NCBI RefSeq assembly: GCF_001427525.1 | Contig: NZ_LMGU01000001.1 | Coordinates: 3,169,713 to 3,233,712 of the forward strand | Reading direction: 5' to 3' | DNA: 64,000 bases | Source: Microbacterium sp. Root61 | GTDB taxonomy: Bacteria > Actinomycetota > Actinomycetes > Actinomycetales > Microbacteriaceae | Shown: positions 1 to 8,235 of the stretch, piece by piece | Position numbering within the stretch: position 1 is the stretch's first letter | How the letters are laid out: each line of letters begins with the position of its first letter | Notes under the pieces: model-generated | Told to the model about the DNA's origin: nothing | Databases searched by the model: none | Seen by the model: only the letters and a program-made list of their open reading frames with translations | Program-made: the position numbers and the translations under genes

Positions 1-149
1 CAGGTTGAGGTCCATCCGATTCCGCCTTCGGTCGGCTTAGCGCGCGTGTGCGAACTATAAGCAGCAATTATGCCGGAGGCTCTTGCGGATACGTAGCCTG
101 GGATCGAGATGATCGCGGATGCCGCGGCATCCTGAACGAAGGAGTTCCC
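1..149. other. Upstream region, no gene seen
   Basis: No convincing coding region. A TATAAG hexamer lies at 56-61 and could be a -10 element for the gene starting at 150, but no good -35 accompanies it. A perfect 16-bp palindrome (GGATGCCGCGGCATCC) lies at 117-132, just ahead of the ribosome binding site; the same 16 bp recur at 8003-8018 and 62134-62149. Confidence 0.4.
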
Positions 150-1502
150 ATGACCGAGTCCCTCGCCGCCGCGATCGAGCGCGTCGGCAGTGCCGTGCAG
201 CTGCTGCGCAACGCACCCGCCCTCCCGACCGTCTTCCCGGTGACGCCGGAGTTCAGCAACTGGCGCTCCGAGCAGCAGTCCTGGCGCAGCTCGGTCGCGC
301 TGCTGGACCAGTCGCACCACATGACAGACCTGTTCCTCACCGGACCGGACGCCCTCAAGCTGCTCAGCGACGTGGGCGTGAACAGCTTCGCGAACTTCCA
401 GGTCGACAACGCCAAGCAGTTCATCGCGGTCAACTCCGACGGCTACCTGATCGGCGACGCGATCCTCTTCTACCTCGCCGAGGAGTCCTTCGACCTCGTC
501 GGCCACCCCATGGTGATCGACTGGGTGCAGTTCCACCTCGAGACCGGCGACTACGACGCGACGTTCGAGCGCGACGGCAACTCGATCGTGCGCGCCGGCG
601 ACCCGAAGCTGTACCGCTACGAGCTGCAGGGCCCGAACGCCCTCGCGCTCATGGAGAAGGTCACGGGGGCACCCGTGCCACCGACGAAGTTCTTCCACAT
701 GGCGACGTTCACCATCGACGGACTCACCGTCCGCTCGCTCCGCCACGGCATGGCCGGTCAGCCCGGCTTCGAGCTGTTCGGACCGTGGGCCGAGGGGGAG
801 CGCGTCCGCAGCGCCCTGATCGCGGCGGGCGCCGACCTCGATCTGGTGCTGGTGGGCTCGAAGGCCTACTCGTCCGCCAACCTCGAGTCGGCGTGGGTGC
901 CGTCGCCGCTGCCGGCGATCTTCACCGGCGAGGGCTCGGATGCCTACCGCGAGTGGCTGCCCGTCGCGCGGGCCGGCTCGCTCGCCGGCAGCCTGCACTC
1001 CGACGACATCACCGACTACTACGTCACCCCGTACGACATCGGCTACGGCCGCAGCGTCGCATTCGACCACGACTTCATCGGCCGTGAGGCCCTCGAGCGC
1101 CACGCGGCCGCGCAGGACCGCACGAAGGTCACGCTGGTGTGGAACGCGGATGACGTGGCCAGCGCCATCGAATCGCTCATGCAGCCGGGCCTCCCGGCCA
1201 AGTACATCGACTTCCCGAAGGCCCGTTACGGGCTCTACCAGGTCGACCGCGTGCTGATCGACGGCGCGGACGTCGGCATCTCGCACGACGCGGGCTACAT
1301 CACCAACGAGCAGGCGTTCGTGTCGCTCGCGAGCATCGCCACCGCCCACGCCGCACCCGGCACGGCGGTCGAGGTCATCTGGGGCGAGGAGCCCAACTCC
1401 AACAAGCCGGCCGTGGAACGCCACCGCCAGGTGCGCATCCGTGCCACGGTCGAGCCGGCGCCGTACTCGCGCTTCGCCCGGGAGAACTACCGCACCACCT
1501 GA
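150..1502 (+). CDS. Aminomethyltransferase/LigM-like folate-dependent O-demethylase family protein
   Basis: A 450-residue cytoplasmic protein of the GcvT aminomethyltransferase fold. It resembles the branch containing LigM/DesA, which move a methyl group from methoxylated aromatic acids to tetrahydrofolate. The segment around residues 165-185 (GDPKLYRYELQGPNALAL) and the later GMAGQPGFELFGPW stretch are typical of the folate-binding fold. The length fits LigM-like proteins (about 450-470) better than true GcvT (about 370). The start at 150 was chosen because GAAGGAG sits 6-7 bases upstream and the family N-terminus begins there; the frame stays open further 5' without a binding site. It is followed 33 bp later by a permease on the same strand, so the pair may import and demethylate an organic acid, which is inference. 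The substrate is not determined. Confidence 0.75.
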   Translation: MTESLAAAIERVGSAVQLLRNAPALPTVFPVTPEFSNWRSEQQSWRSSVALLDQSHHMTDLFLTGPDALKLLSDVGVNSFANFQVDNAKQFIAVNSDGYLIGDAILFYLAEESFDLVGHPMVIDWVQFHLETGDYDATFERDGNSIVRAGDPKLYRYELQGPNALALMEKVTGAPVPPTKFFHMATFTIDGLTVRSLRHGMAGQPGFELFGPWAEGERVRSALIAAGADLDLVLVGSKAYSSANLESAWVPSPLPAIFTGEGSDAYREWLPVARAGSLAGSLHSDDITDYYVTPYDIGYGRSVAFDHDFIGREALERHAAAQDRTKVTLVWNADDVASAIESLMQPGLPAKYIDFPKARYGLYQVDRVLIDGADVGISHDAGYITNEQAFVSLASIATAHAAPGTAVEVIWGEEPNSNKPAVERHRQVRIRATVEPAPYSRFARENYRTT

Positions 1503-1522
1503 TCCGCACCCGCGGGTGTCGT

Positions 1523-1528
1523 TACGCT
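1523..1528 (+). promoter_or_regulatory. Candidate -10 element (TACGCT) of a leaderless promoter
   Basis: TACGCT ends 7 bases before the GTG start at 1536, so transcription should begin at or within a base of the start codon. No Shine-Dalgarno sequence is present in the 33-bp gap. Confidence 0.5.
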
Positions 1529-1535
1529 GGGCCGC

Positions 1536-3098
1536 GTGGACCCCATCGTGAGCACGCTCGTCATCCTGGTGCTCGCCATCGCCGCGTTCCTGAGCAATCG
1601 CATTCCGCTCGGGATCGTGGCGATCGGCGTCTCACTCGCGCTGTTCTTCACCGGGGTGCTCACGCTCCCCGAGGCGCTCGCGGGCTTCGGGGACCCGACG
1701 GTGCTGTTCATCGCGGCCCTGTTCGTGGTCAGCGAGTCGCTCGACTCCACCGGCGTGACCGCCTGGGCCGGGCAGAAGGTGATCGGTCGCGCGGGCACGG
1801 GACGCAAGACGCTGCTGGTCGTGATCAGCCTGATGGTGGCGCTGGCGACCGCGCTGATCAGCATCAACGGCGCGGTCGCCGCGCTGCTCCCGCTGGTGGT
1901 GGTGGTGGCCGCACGGGCCGGCATCCCATCGTCCCAACTGCTGATGCCGCTCGCGTTCGCCGCGCACGCCGGCTCGCTGCTCCTGCTCACGGGCACGCCG
2001 GTCAACATCCTCGTCTCGGACTTCGCCGAGGGAGCCGGCGGTCGGGCGTTCGGCTACTTCGAGTTCGCGCTCGTCGGGCTTCCGCTGCTGGCCGGCACCA
2101 TCGTCATCCTGCTGCTGTTCGGGCGGCGCCTGCTGCCGAACCGCAGTGGCGGGGAGATGCCGCTCGACCTCGTCCGGCATACGCGCCTGCTGCGTTCGCA
2201 GTACTCGCTGAGCCTGGATACCGGGATGCTGGTGGGCGCCGTGAACGGGGTCACCGAGTTCGTCATCGCGCCGCGCTCGCCGCTGATCGGCACGAAGGTC
2301 TACCCCGGGATGGCCACCCCGACGGGGGATCTCGTCGTGCTCGCCGCGCGCCGGGGCGACGAGCAGCTGCGCGGGAAGGATGTCACGCTGCAGGCCGGCG
2401 ATGCCCTGCTGCTGCAGGGGTCGTGGGACGACCTGGCCCGTCACGCGGAGAAGCCCGGGCTGCTGGCGGTCGATTCCCCCGCGCAGCTGCGCCGTTCCGC
2501 ACCGCTGGGCGGCCGGGCCGTCGCCGCCCTCGTCATCCTCGGGGCCATGGTGATCCTCCTCGCCACCGGCTTGGTGCCGCCCGCCGTCGCGGCGCTGCTG
2601 GCGGCGTGCGCGCTCGTGCTCACGCGCACTGTGAGTGTCACGCAGGCGTACCACTCGATCTCCTGGACCACCGTCGTGCTCATCGCGGGGATGATCCCGC
2701 TGTCGACCGCCTTCATCCGCACCGGCACGGCCGACCTCGTCGCGGGCTGGCTGCTGGACGCGGTGGGCGGTGCGGGTCCGCACGTCGTGCTGCTCGCGCT
2801 GTGCGTGCTCACGCTGCTGCTCGGTCAGTTGATCAGCAACACCGCGACCGTGCTGATCATCGCACCGATCGCGCTCTCGGTGGCTGCCACCCTGAGTCTG
2901 TCGGTACAGCCGTTCATGATGGCGCTCACCGTCGCGGGGGCGGCGGCGTTCTTCACGCCGATCGCGACGCCGGCCAACCTGATGGTGATGCAGCCGGGCG
3001 GGTACCGGTTCGGCGACTACTGGAAGCTCGGGCTGCCGCTCGCACTGCTGTTCCTGGGCGTCGCGGTCTACTACGTGCCGCTGATCTGGCCGTTCTGA
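1536..3098 (+). CDS. SLC13-family (DASS) anion permease with TrkA-C domain
   Basis: A 520-residue polytopic inner-membrane protein of the divalent anion:Na+ symporter family. About five to six hydrophobic helices (residues 1-210) are followed by a soluble insert (about 210-310) that looks like a TrkA-C/RCK-C domain (APRSPLIGTKVY...LVVLAARRGDE...GDALLLQG). A second helical bundle follows (about 320-520) with the family-like signature SNTATVLIIAPIALS and the FFTPIATPANLMVMQPG loop. Proteins of this layout import sulfate or di/tricarboxylates; the substrate cannot be read here. The start is GTG with no ribosome binding site but with a -10 element at leaderless spacing. A strong hairpin follows the stop. 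Confidence 0.85.
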   Translation: MDPIVSTLVILVLAIAAFLSNRIPLGIVAIGVSLALFFTGVLTLPEALAGFGDPTVLFIAALFVVSESLDSTGVTAWAGQKVIGRAGTGRKTLLVVISLMVALATALISINGAVAALLPLVVVVAARAGIPSSQLLMPLAFAAHAGSLLLLTGTPVNILVSDFAEGAGGRAFGYFEFALVGLPLLAGTIVILLLFGRRLLPNRSGGEMPLDLVRHTRLLRSQYSLSLDTGMLVGAVNGVTEFVIAPRSPLIGTKVYPGMATPTGDLVVLAARRGDEQLRGKDVTLQAGDALLLQGSWDDLARHAEKPGLLAVDSPAQLRRSAPLGGRAVAALVILGAMVILLATGLVPPAVAALLAACALVLTRTVSVTQAYHSISWTTVVLIAGMIPLSTAFIRTGTADLVAGWLLDAVGGAGPHVVLLALCVLTLLLGQLISNTATVLIIAPIALSVAATLSLSVQPFMMALTVAGAAAFFTPIATPANLMVMQPGGYRFGDYWKLGLPLALLFLGVAVYYVPLIWPF

Positions 3099-3102
3099 CG
3101 AA

Positions 3103-3142
3103 ACGGGGAACGGCCGAGGCATCCGCCCCGGCCGTTCCCCGT
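3103..3142. terminator. Bidirectional terminator hairpin between convergent genes
   Basis: Perfect 14-bp stem (ACGGGGAACGGCCG at 3103-3116, its complement at 3129-3142) with a 12-base loop. It lies between the stops of the permease (+) and the dehydrogenase (-). No T-run follows, as is common in actinobacteria. Confidence 0.8.
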
Positions 3143-3152
3143 GCGCCTGGTC

Positions 3153-4217
3153 TCAGGCAGCGGACCAGCCGCCGTCGCTCGCGAGCACGACACCGTTGAT
3201 GTTCACGCCGTCGTCGCTGAGCAGGAAGGTGATGGATGCCGCCAGCGCCTCGGCCTCGGCCGCACCCGGGAGGATCGCCATCGCCAGCTGCACGCGCTCC
3301 GCGCCGAGGGGCGAGGCGAACTTCGCCTCGATGTTGGTGATCGTGGCGCCGGGGGCGACGGCGTTCACGCGCAGGCCGCTGGGGCCGTACATGAACGCGG
3401 TGCTCTTGGTCAGGCCCACGACGGCGTGCTTGGACGCCGTGTAGGCGGCACCGGCCGCCGAACCGCGCAGTGCGGCCTCGGAGGCGGTGTTCACGATCGA
3501 TCCGCCGCCCTGGGCCATCATCACGGGAATGACGGCGCGCATCAGCTTCATGGTGCCGTCCACGTTCACGCGGAAGACGCGCTCCCACACGGCATCCGAC
3601 ATCTCGCCCACGGGCGTCATGTCGTCCATGATCCCCGCGATGTTGGCGAGGCCGTCGATGGTGCCGTCGGCCGCCTCGACGATGCGCGTGATGGCAGCGT
3701 CGTCGGTGATGTCGGCCACCATCGCCACGATGTCGGCACCGGCGTGCTCGGCGACGAACTCGTCGAGGCGCTCCTGGCTGACGTCGACGGCGATGACGCG
3801 GCCGCCCTCGCGCACGATGCGCGAGGCGGTGGCGCGGCCGATGCCGGATCCGGCGCCGGTCACGATGACGGTCCGGCCGGTGAAGCGGCCCTGGTCGATG
3901 CGCTCGGTCCACTCGCGGAGGGCGACGGCGGGGGCTGCGCTCTCGGCGGCGGCGGTGTCTTCGGCCACGGGGGCGGACCCGGTCGGCACGTCACCGGCGG
4001 CGGCACGGCGGACGAGGTCGTCGAGCATCTCCTGTGTGAACGCGCCGCGGCTCATCTTCACGAGTCGCTTGATCGCGAGACGACTCACGGGCTTGAAGAC
4101 GTCGGGGCTCTGGCCGCCCTGGGCGAGCATGTCGGTGAGGATCGCGCTGCCCACGGGGTCGGCGAGCCAAGTGGCGATGGAGGAGTCGCCGGAGAGCGGC
4201 TGTGCAGATGTAGCCAT
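3153..4217 (-). CDS. Short-chain dehydrogenase/reductase with N-terminal helical extension
   Basis: A 354-residue NAD(P)-dependent oxidoreductase. The classical SDR domain begins near residue 114: TGAGSGIG at 120-127 binds the cofactor, NIAG follows, NTASEAA carries the catalytic serine, and YTASK is the Tyr/Lys pair; the end GGWSAA is normal. Ahead of it sit about 75 extra, probably helical residues (ATWLADPVGSAILTDML... LVKMSRGAF) and an Ala/Pro-rich linker (about 78-100), absent from ordinary 250-residue SDRs. The start at 4217 has AGAAGGGA upstream. It is divergent from a TetR gene across a perfect 20-bp operator-like palindrome, so TetR control is likely. The substrate is unknown. Confidence 0.85.
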   Translation of the reverse strand: MATSAQPLSGDSSIATWLADPVGSAILTDMLAQGGQSPDVFKPVSRLAIKRLVKMSRGAFTQEMLDDLVRRAAAGDVPTGSAPVAEDTAAAESAAPAVALREWTERIDQGRFTGRTVIVTGAGSGIGRATASRIVREGGRVIAVDVSQERLDEFVAEHAGADIVAMVADITDDAAITRIVEAADGTIDGLANIAGIMDDMTPVGEMSDAVWERVFRVNVDGTMKLMRAVIPVMMAQGGGSIVNTASEAALRGSAAGAAYTASKHAVVGLTKSTAFMYGPSGLRVNAVAPGATITNIEAKFASPLGAERVQLAMAILPGAAEAEALAASITFLLSDDGVNINGVVLASDGGWSAA

Positions 4218-4230
4218 GATGTTCCCTTCT

Positions 4231-4250
4231 ACCGGACAAGTATGTCCGGT
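4231..4250. promoter_or_regulatory. TetR-type operator, 8-bp arms, 4-bp centre
   Basis: ACCGGACA-AGTA-TGTCCGGT is a perfect inverted repeat between the dehydrogenase (start 4217, -) and the TetR gene (start 4265, +). It covers the expected -35 of the TetR gene and lies 14 bases upstream of the dehydrogenase start, so one bound dimer pair could shut both promoters. Confidence 0.75.
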
Positions 4251-4252
4251 AA

Positions 4253-4258
4253 TAGGAT
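4253..4258 (+). promoter_or_regulatory. Candidate -10 element (TAGGAT), leaderless TetR gene
   Basis: TAGGAT ends 6 bases before the GTG at 4265 and directly abuts the operator at 4231-4250. Confidence 0.55.
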
Positions 4259-4264
4259 ACACCC

Positions 4265-4846
4265 GTGGAACCACGTGAGGCAGGGGCACCGAAGGCCAAT
4301 CGTGGTCGCGCCGCGGGACCGGAGAATCGGCGCGCCCTGATGGCCGCCGCGCGCGAGGTCTACGCCGAAGCGGGCCTCAATGCGCCGTTCAGCGCGGTCG
4401 CCAAGCGCGCCGGTGTCGGGCAGGGCAGTCTGTATCGCCACTTCCCCGATCGCACCGCGCTCGCCGTCGCCGTGTTCGACGAGAACGTCGGCGAGCTGGA
4501 GCTCTTCGCGGCAGTCGACGGGCGTACCCTCGACGACCTCCTCGACCGGGTCGTGGACCAGGCGATGGTCTCCACCGCGTTCATCGATCTGCTCGCGGGA
4601 GACCCGCACAATCCGATCGTGCAGCACCTCGGCGGACGCTATCGTGACGTCGTGGTGGCGCTGCTGGACCGGGAGCGCGCGGCGCGCCACGTGTCCGCCG
4701 ATGTCGAGGCCGAAGACGTGCTGCTGGCGACCGAGATGCTGGCGACCGCGATCGCGCGCAGTGATCCGGACATGCGCCCCGATGTTGCGCGTCGCGGCCG
4801 CGCGATCTTCCACGCCGCGCTCACCGCGCGGCGGCCCGCGGCCTGA
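4265..4846 (+). CDS. TetR family transcriptional regulator
   Basis: 193 residues. The N-terminal TetR helix-turn-helix is clear at residues 19-65: ENRRALMAAAREVYAEAGLNA opens it, and GVGQGSLYRHFPDR is the recognition helix with the YRHF hallmark. The C-terminal part is a helical ligand-binding domain with no recognisable ligand motif. GTG start, no ribosome binding site, -10 at leaderless spacing. The gene is divergent from the dehydrogenase at 3153-4217 and shares its operator, so it probably represses both that gene and itself. Confidence 0.9.
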   Translation: MEPREAGAPKANRGRAAGPENRRALMAAAREVYAEAGLNAPFSAVAKRAGVGQGSLYRHFPDRTALAVAVFDENVGELELFAAVDGRTLDDLLDRVVDQAMVSTAFIDLLAGDPHNPIVQHLGGRYRDVVVALLDRERAARHVSADVEAEDVLLATEMLATAIARSDPDMRPDVARRGRAIFHAALTARRPAA

Positions 4847-4858
4847 ACTCCGACGGTC

Positions 4859-5479
4859 CTATTCGGCGGCGTCGGGACGGAGCAGTCGCTCCAGCAGTCG
4901 GAGGCCCGCTTCCTGGGGTGCGTCAGGATCCAGCAGCCACTGGGTCTGCAGGCCGTCGGAGGCGGCGATGACCAGGGCTGCCACGGCATCCGGATCCATG
5001 TCGCGACGCATCCGTCCGGCTTCCTGCCTACGCCGCACATTCTCGGCCAGCTCTTCGCGGATCCGCGCGAACCGGGTCGTGGCGAACTCCGTGGCGTACG
5101 GATGTCCGTCCTCCAGTGCCGTGGCCACGAGCGTCGAATAGAGCTGCACGAGGCCCGGCACCTCGCGGTTGCGGGCGGCCGAGGTGGTCATGATCTCGAC
5201 GACGGAGGAGTCGGGTGCAGCGGGATGCTGAGCATCGAGCTGCCGCGATGACTCCAGGTAGACCTCGACGAGGAGTTCTTCGCGCGAGTGGAAGTAGTGC
5301 GACAGTGCCGCGTGGGAGACCCCGATCTCTGCGGCGATCGAGCGCAGGCTGGTGCGCTCGGCGCCGCGGCGCGCGAACACCTCGATGGCGCGATCGAGGA
5401 TCTCCTGGCGGCGCGCGAGTCCCTTCGCGTAAGAGCCTTTCGCCCGTGCGGAGGCGGGACTGTCGGGCTCTTCGGTCAT
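4859..5479 (-). CDS. TetR family transcriptional regulator
   Basis: 206 residues. Helix-turn-helix at about residues 23-70 (RRQEILDRAIEVFARRGAERTS, then GVSHAALSHYFHSREELL, with the YFH hallmark). The rest is helical and includes a W-containing segment near the C-terminus (LQTQWLLDPDA) seen in many sugar- and aromatic-related TetR proteins. It converges with the other TetR gene (12-bp gap) but faces away from the isomerase gene at 5589. The 109 bp between them hold a perfect 10-bp-arm palindrome, so it most likely controls the isomerase/oxidoreductase operon and itself. Confidence 0.9.
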   Translation of the reverse strand: MTEEPDSPASARAKGSYAKGLARRQEILDRAIEVFARRGAERTSLRSIAAEIGVSHAALSHYFHSREELLVEVYLESSRQLDAQHPAAPDSSVVEIMTTSAARNREVPGLVQLYSTLVATALEDGHPYATEFATTRFARIREELAENVRRRQEAGRMRRDMDPDAVAALVIAASDGLQTQWLLDPDAPQEAGLRLLERLLRPDAAE

Positions 5480-5499
5480 GCTGGCATCCTACTCGGACA

Positions 5500-5521
5500 A
5501 AAACCTCCACATGGAGGTTTT
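5500..5521. promoter_or_regulatory. TetR-type operator, 10-bp arms
   Basis: AAAACCTCCA-CA-TGGAGGTTTT, a perfect inverted repeat with a 2-bp centre. A possible -10 (TAGCGT, 5528-5533) for the isomerase operon lies just downstream, so the palindrome would cover its -35. It is markedly AT-richer than the surrounding DNA. Confidence 0.8.
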
Positions 5522-5588
5522 GTCTGTTAGCGTGTTGATGTGCGGGCCGGAGAGGCCCGATCAACGGCGAAACTCAAGGAGAACGACA

Positions 5589-6395
5589 ATGCCGACGCTC
5601 ACTTCCGTCCAACTCTTCACGGTCAACGCGGCTCTCGAGGCCGACCTCGACGGGACTCTGGCCGCCCTTGCGGGCCGCGGCTTCACCGCCGTCGAGCCGT
5701 ACGACTTCGTGCGCCGGGCGGAGCTTCTTGCGGCGGCACTGTCCGCGCACGGGCTGCAGTCGCCTACGGGCCACGCGTTCCTCGCATCGGATTCCTTCGT
5801 CAACCCGGACGGCTCCGGAACGACCGTCGCGGTGCCCTCGCACGAGGAGGTCTTCGCGGCGGCCGAGGTGCTGGGCATGAACACCGTGATCGACCCGTAC
5901 ACGGCACCGTCCCGCTGGGAGAGCGTCGAGCAGATCGAGGACACCGCTCGCCGACTGAACACCGCCGCAGACGCCGCGGCCGTGCACGGCCTGCGGGTCG
6001 GCTACCACAACCACGCGCACGAGCTGGAGGCGACCTTCGACGGCGTCACGGGACTCGAGGTCCTCGCCGGGCTGCTCGATCCGCGTGTGGTGCTCGAGGT
6101 CGACCTCTACTGGGCCGCCCGCGCCGGCGTCGATTCGCCCGCGCTTCTGGGTCGCCTCGGCGACCGCGTCGTGGCCGTCCATGTCAAGGACGGCACGCTG
6201 GACGAGGACGCGCTGGTCGCGTATCCGCCGGTGGATCAGGTCCCGGCCGGGCAGGGTGTGGTGCCCCTCGCCGCAGCGCTGGATGCGGCATCCGCTCTGG
6301 AATACGCCATCGTCGAGTTCGACGTCTATGACGGCGACATCTTCGAGGCCGTCGAGCAGAGCCGGGTCTTCCTCGACGAGTTGGCGGCCCGCTGA
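5589..6395 (+). CDS. Sugar phosphate isomerase/epimerase (xylose isomerase-like TIM barrel)
   Basis: 268 residues of the AP-endonuclease-2/xylose-isomerase-like TIM barrel superfamily. Metal-binding style segments are visible: GYHNHAHELE (about 142-151), VLEVDLYWAARAGVD (about 172-186), VAVHVKDG, and the C-terminal YAIVEFD. Such enzymes isomerise or epimerise sugars, inositols or keto-sugars. The start at 5589 follows AAGGAG. Its stop overlaps the next start by one base (TGATG), so it is translationally coupled to a Gfo/Idh oxidoreductase. That pairing is typical of cyclitol or rare sugar catabolism. The exact substrate is not readable. Confidence 0.8.
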   Translation: MPTLTSVQLFTVNAALEADLDGTLAALAGRGFTAVEPYDFVRRAELLAAALSAHGLQSPTGHAFLASDSFVNPDGSGTTVAVPSHEEVFAAAEVLGMNTVIDPYTAPSRWESVEQIEDTARRLNTAADAAAVHGLRVGYHNHAHELEATFDGVTGLEVLAGLLDPRVVLEVDLYWAARAGVDSPALLGRLGDRVVAVHVKDGTLDEDALVAYPPVDQVPAGQGVVPLAAALDAASALEYAIVEFDVYDGDIFEAVEQSRVFLDELAAR

Positions 6396-7516
6396 TGGGT
6401 GCGGTCGGAGTCGGCATCATCGGTGCGGGCAACATCAGCGACACCTACCTCGAGAACCTGTCGAGCTTCCCCGACGTCCGCGTGCTGGCCGTCGCGGATG
6501 TGATCGGGGAGCGGGCCCAGGCGCAGGCATCCCGCTACGGTGTCCCGCGCAGCGGCGGCGTGGATGTCGTCCTGAACGATCCCGACATCGAGATCGTCGT
6601 CAACCTCACCGTCCCCGCGGCGCACGTCGAGGTGTCGGAGGCGATCATCGCAGCCGGCAAGCACGTATGGAGCGAGAAGCCCATCGGCGTGGATCGGGAG
6701 AGCTCGCGGCGCCTGCTGGAGCGGGCGAAGGAGGCGGGCCTGCGCGTCGGGATCGCACCCGACACCGTCCTCGGACCGGGTGTGCAGACCGCCAAGCGGG
6801 CGATCGCCCGCGGTGACATCGGTCGTCCGCTGTTCGCGCAGACGACCTTCCAATGGCAGGGGCCGGAGATCTTCCACCCCAACCCGGCATTCCTGTACGC
6901 ACGTGGCGGCGGACCGCTCCTGGACATGGGGCCGTACTACGTCTCGACCCTCGTGCACGTGTTCGGGCCGGTGGCGGCCGTGGCCGCGCTCGGCCTGCGC
7001 GGCACGGAGGCGCGGCGCGTGCAGGTCGGCCCGCTCGCAGGCACGGAGTTCCCCGTCGAGATCCCGTCCACGGTCACGGTGCTCACGCAGTTCGAGGGCG
7101 GCGGCCAGGCGCAGAGCCTGTACAGCACCGACTCACCGCTGCTGCGTCAGGGCGTCGTGGAGATCACCGGCACAGAGGGGACGCTGGTGATCCCCGACCC
7201 CAACACGTTCGGCGGCGCGATCACCATCACGCGCGGCCTGACCGCGCTGACCGCGGGCCCCGTCGTCCAGCAGGTCGACGAGGTCGCGCCCGAAGGCGTC
7301 ATGGTCGGACGGGGGCTCGGATTGCTCGACATGGTGCGCGCGATCCGCGAGGACCGTCCGCACGTGGCCAGCGGCGAGCTCGGCTACCACGTGCTGGACA
7401 CCCTGCTCTCGATCGAGGAGTCCGTCGGCGCACAGGCCTTCGTGCCCGTGGCGAGCACCGTCGACCGCGTCGACTCGGTGCCCGCCACGTTCGATCCGTT
7501 CGCCGCGACCCTCTGA
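6395..7516 (+). CDS. Gfo/Idh/MocA family oxidoreductase
   Basis: 373 residues. The N-terminal Rossmann fold opens with VGIIGAGNISDTYLENL. GKHVWSEKPIGVD (about 88-100) contains the EKP motif whose lysine is catalytic in this family. The C-terminal part has [21 protein letters not shown] and the NTFGG turn. It dehydrogenates or reduces a sugar or cyclitol with NAD(P). The start overlaps the isomerase stop. It is a close relative of the protein at 12860-13939: the same [12 protein letters not shown] and PDPNTF landmarks occur at matching positions. A hairpin at 7525-7556 follows. Confidence 0.88.
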   Translation: MGAVGVGIIGAGNISDTYLENLSSFPDVRVLAVADVIGERAQAQASRYGVPRSGGVDVVLNDPDIEIVVNLTVPAAHVEVSEAIIAAGKHVWSEKPIGVDRESSRRLLERAKEAGLRVGIAPDTVLGPGVQTAKRAIARGDIGRPLFAQTTFQWQGPEIFHPNPAFLYARGGGPLLDMGPYYVSTLVHVFGPVAAVAALGLRGTEARRVQVGPLAGTEFPVEIPSTVTVLTQFEGGGQAQSLYSTDSPLLRQGVVEITGTEGTLVIPDPNTFGGAITITRGLTALTAGPVVQQVDEVAPEGVMVGRGLGLLDMVRAIREDRPHVASGELGYHVLDTLLSIEESVGAQAFVPVASTVDRVDSVPATFDPFAATL

Positions 7517-7524
7517 CGCCGGCG

Positions 7525-7556
7525 CACCCGCTGGGTCCGCCCGGACTCAGCGGGTG
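7525..7556. terminator. Terminator hairpin between convergent genes
   Basis: CACCCGCTG (7525-7533) pairs with CAGCGGGTG (7548-7556), and an inner GTCCG/CGGAC extends the stem through one G-T pair. It overlaps the last codons of the reductase on the minus strand. Confidence 0.65.
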
Positions 7557-8182
7557 GCGCGGGCCAGGTTCTCGACGAGCTCGTCGCGCGTCTGGCGCAC
7601 GACGTAGGCGGGCTGGTCGCGCTCCACGCGCCAGCTCTCCGAAAGTGGGCCGACGTTCACGGTGTCGTAGCCGAACTCGTCGTACAGCGCCGTGACGAAC
7701 GCGACGGCGTCCGCGTGGTCGCTCGAGGTGGCGAGGGCGCGGCGGTCGGGCGATCCGGCCGCGGCGCCGTCGGTCAGGATCTCGGTGGACAAGATGTGGT
7801 TGAAGGCCTTGACGACCTTCGAGGACGGCAGGTGCTCCTGCAGCATCCCGGCCGTGGTGGTGAGCTTGTCGTCCAGCTCGGCGATGCGGCCGTCGCGCTC
7901 CCAGTAGTAGTTGTTCGTGTCGAGCACGATCTTGCCGGCGAGCGGCTCGAGGGGCACCTCGCGGTACGCCTTGAGCGGGACCGTCACGATGACGATGTCA
8001 CCGGATGCCGCGGCATCCGTCACCGTGCCTGCACGGGCGTTCTCACCCAGGTCCGCCACCACGTCGGCGAGGGTCTCGGGCCCGCGCGAGTTGCTGATGA
8101 CGACCTCGTAGCCGCGTTCGGCGAGGCCGCGCGCGAGGGTCGATCCGATGTGTCCTGCTCCGATGATTCCCACTGTTGTCAT
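7547..8182 (-). CDS. NADPH-dependent F420 reductase-like oxidoreductase
   Basis: 211 residues. It opens MTTVGIIGAGHIGSTLARGLAERGYEVVISNSRGPE, the single-domain Rossmann fold of the F420_oxidored/ProC-NAD-binding family; the SNSRGPE segment follows strand 2, where the NADPH 2'-phosphate is usually held. VTVPLKAYREVP and VLDTNNYYWERDG are typical of the branch related to NADPH:F420 reductases. It may reduce F420 or act as a general NADP oxidoreductase; the branch cannot be decided from sequence alone. The start at 8182 fits the family N-terminus; only weak Shine-Dalgarno complementarity is seen. It lies 53 bp downstream of the aminotransferase on the same strand. Confidence 0.75.
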   Translation of the reverse strand: MTTVGIIGAGHIGSTLARGLAERGYEVVISNSRGPETLADVVADLGENARAGTVTDAAASGDIVIVTVPLKAYREVPLEPLAGKIVLDTNNYYWERDGRIAELDDKLTTTAGMLQEHLPSSKVVKAFNHILSTEILTDGAAAGSPDRRALATSSDHADAVAFVTALYDEFGYDTVNVGPLSESWRVERDQPAYVVRQTRDELVENLARATR

Positions 8183-8235
8183 GTCGGAGTGAACGCACCG
8201 GACCGCCCGGCATTCCCGTGTGACGCGGGATGGCG

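Noticed and set aside
48-149. Longer 484-residue form of the first protein
   Set aside because: The extra 34 residues have no binding site upstream and do not resemble the family; the ATG at 150 has a perfect GAAGGAG.
1632-3122. 496-codon minus-strand open frame opposite the SLC13 permease
   Set aside because: Low-complexity Arg/Glu/Gln/Asp translation with no family features; the plus-strand frame encodes a clear membrane protein.
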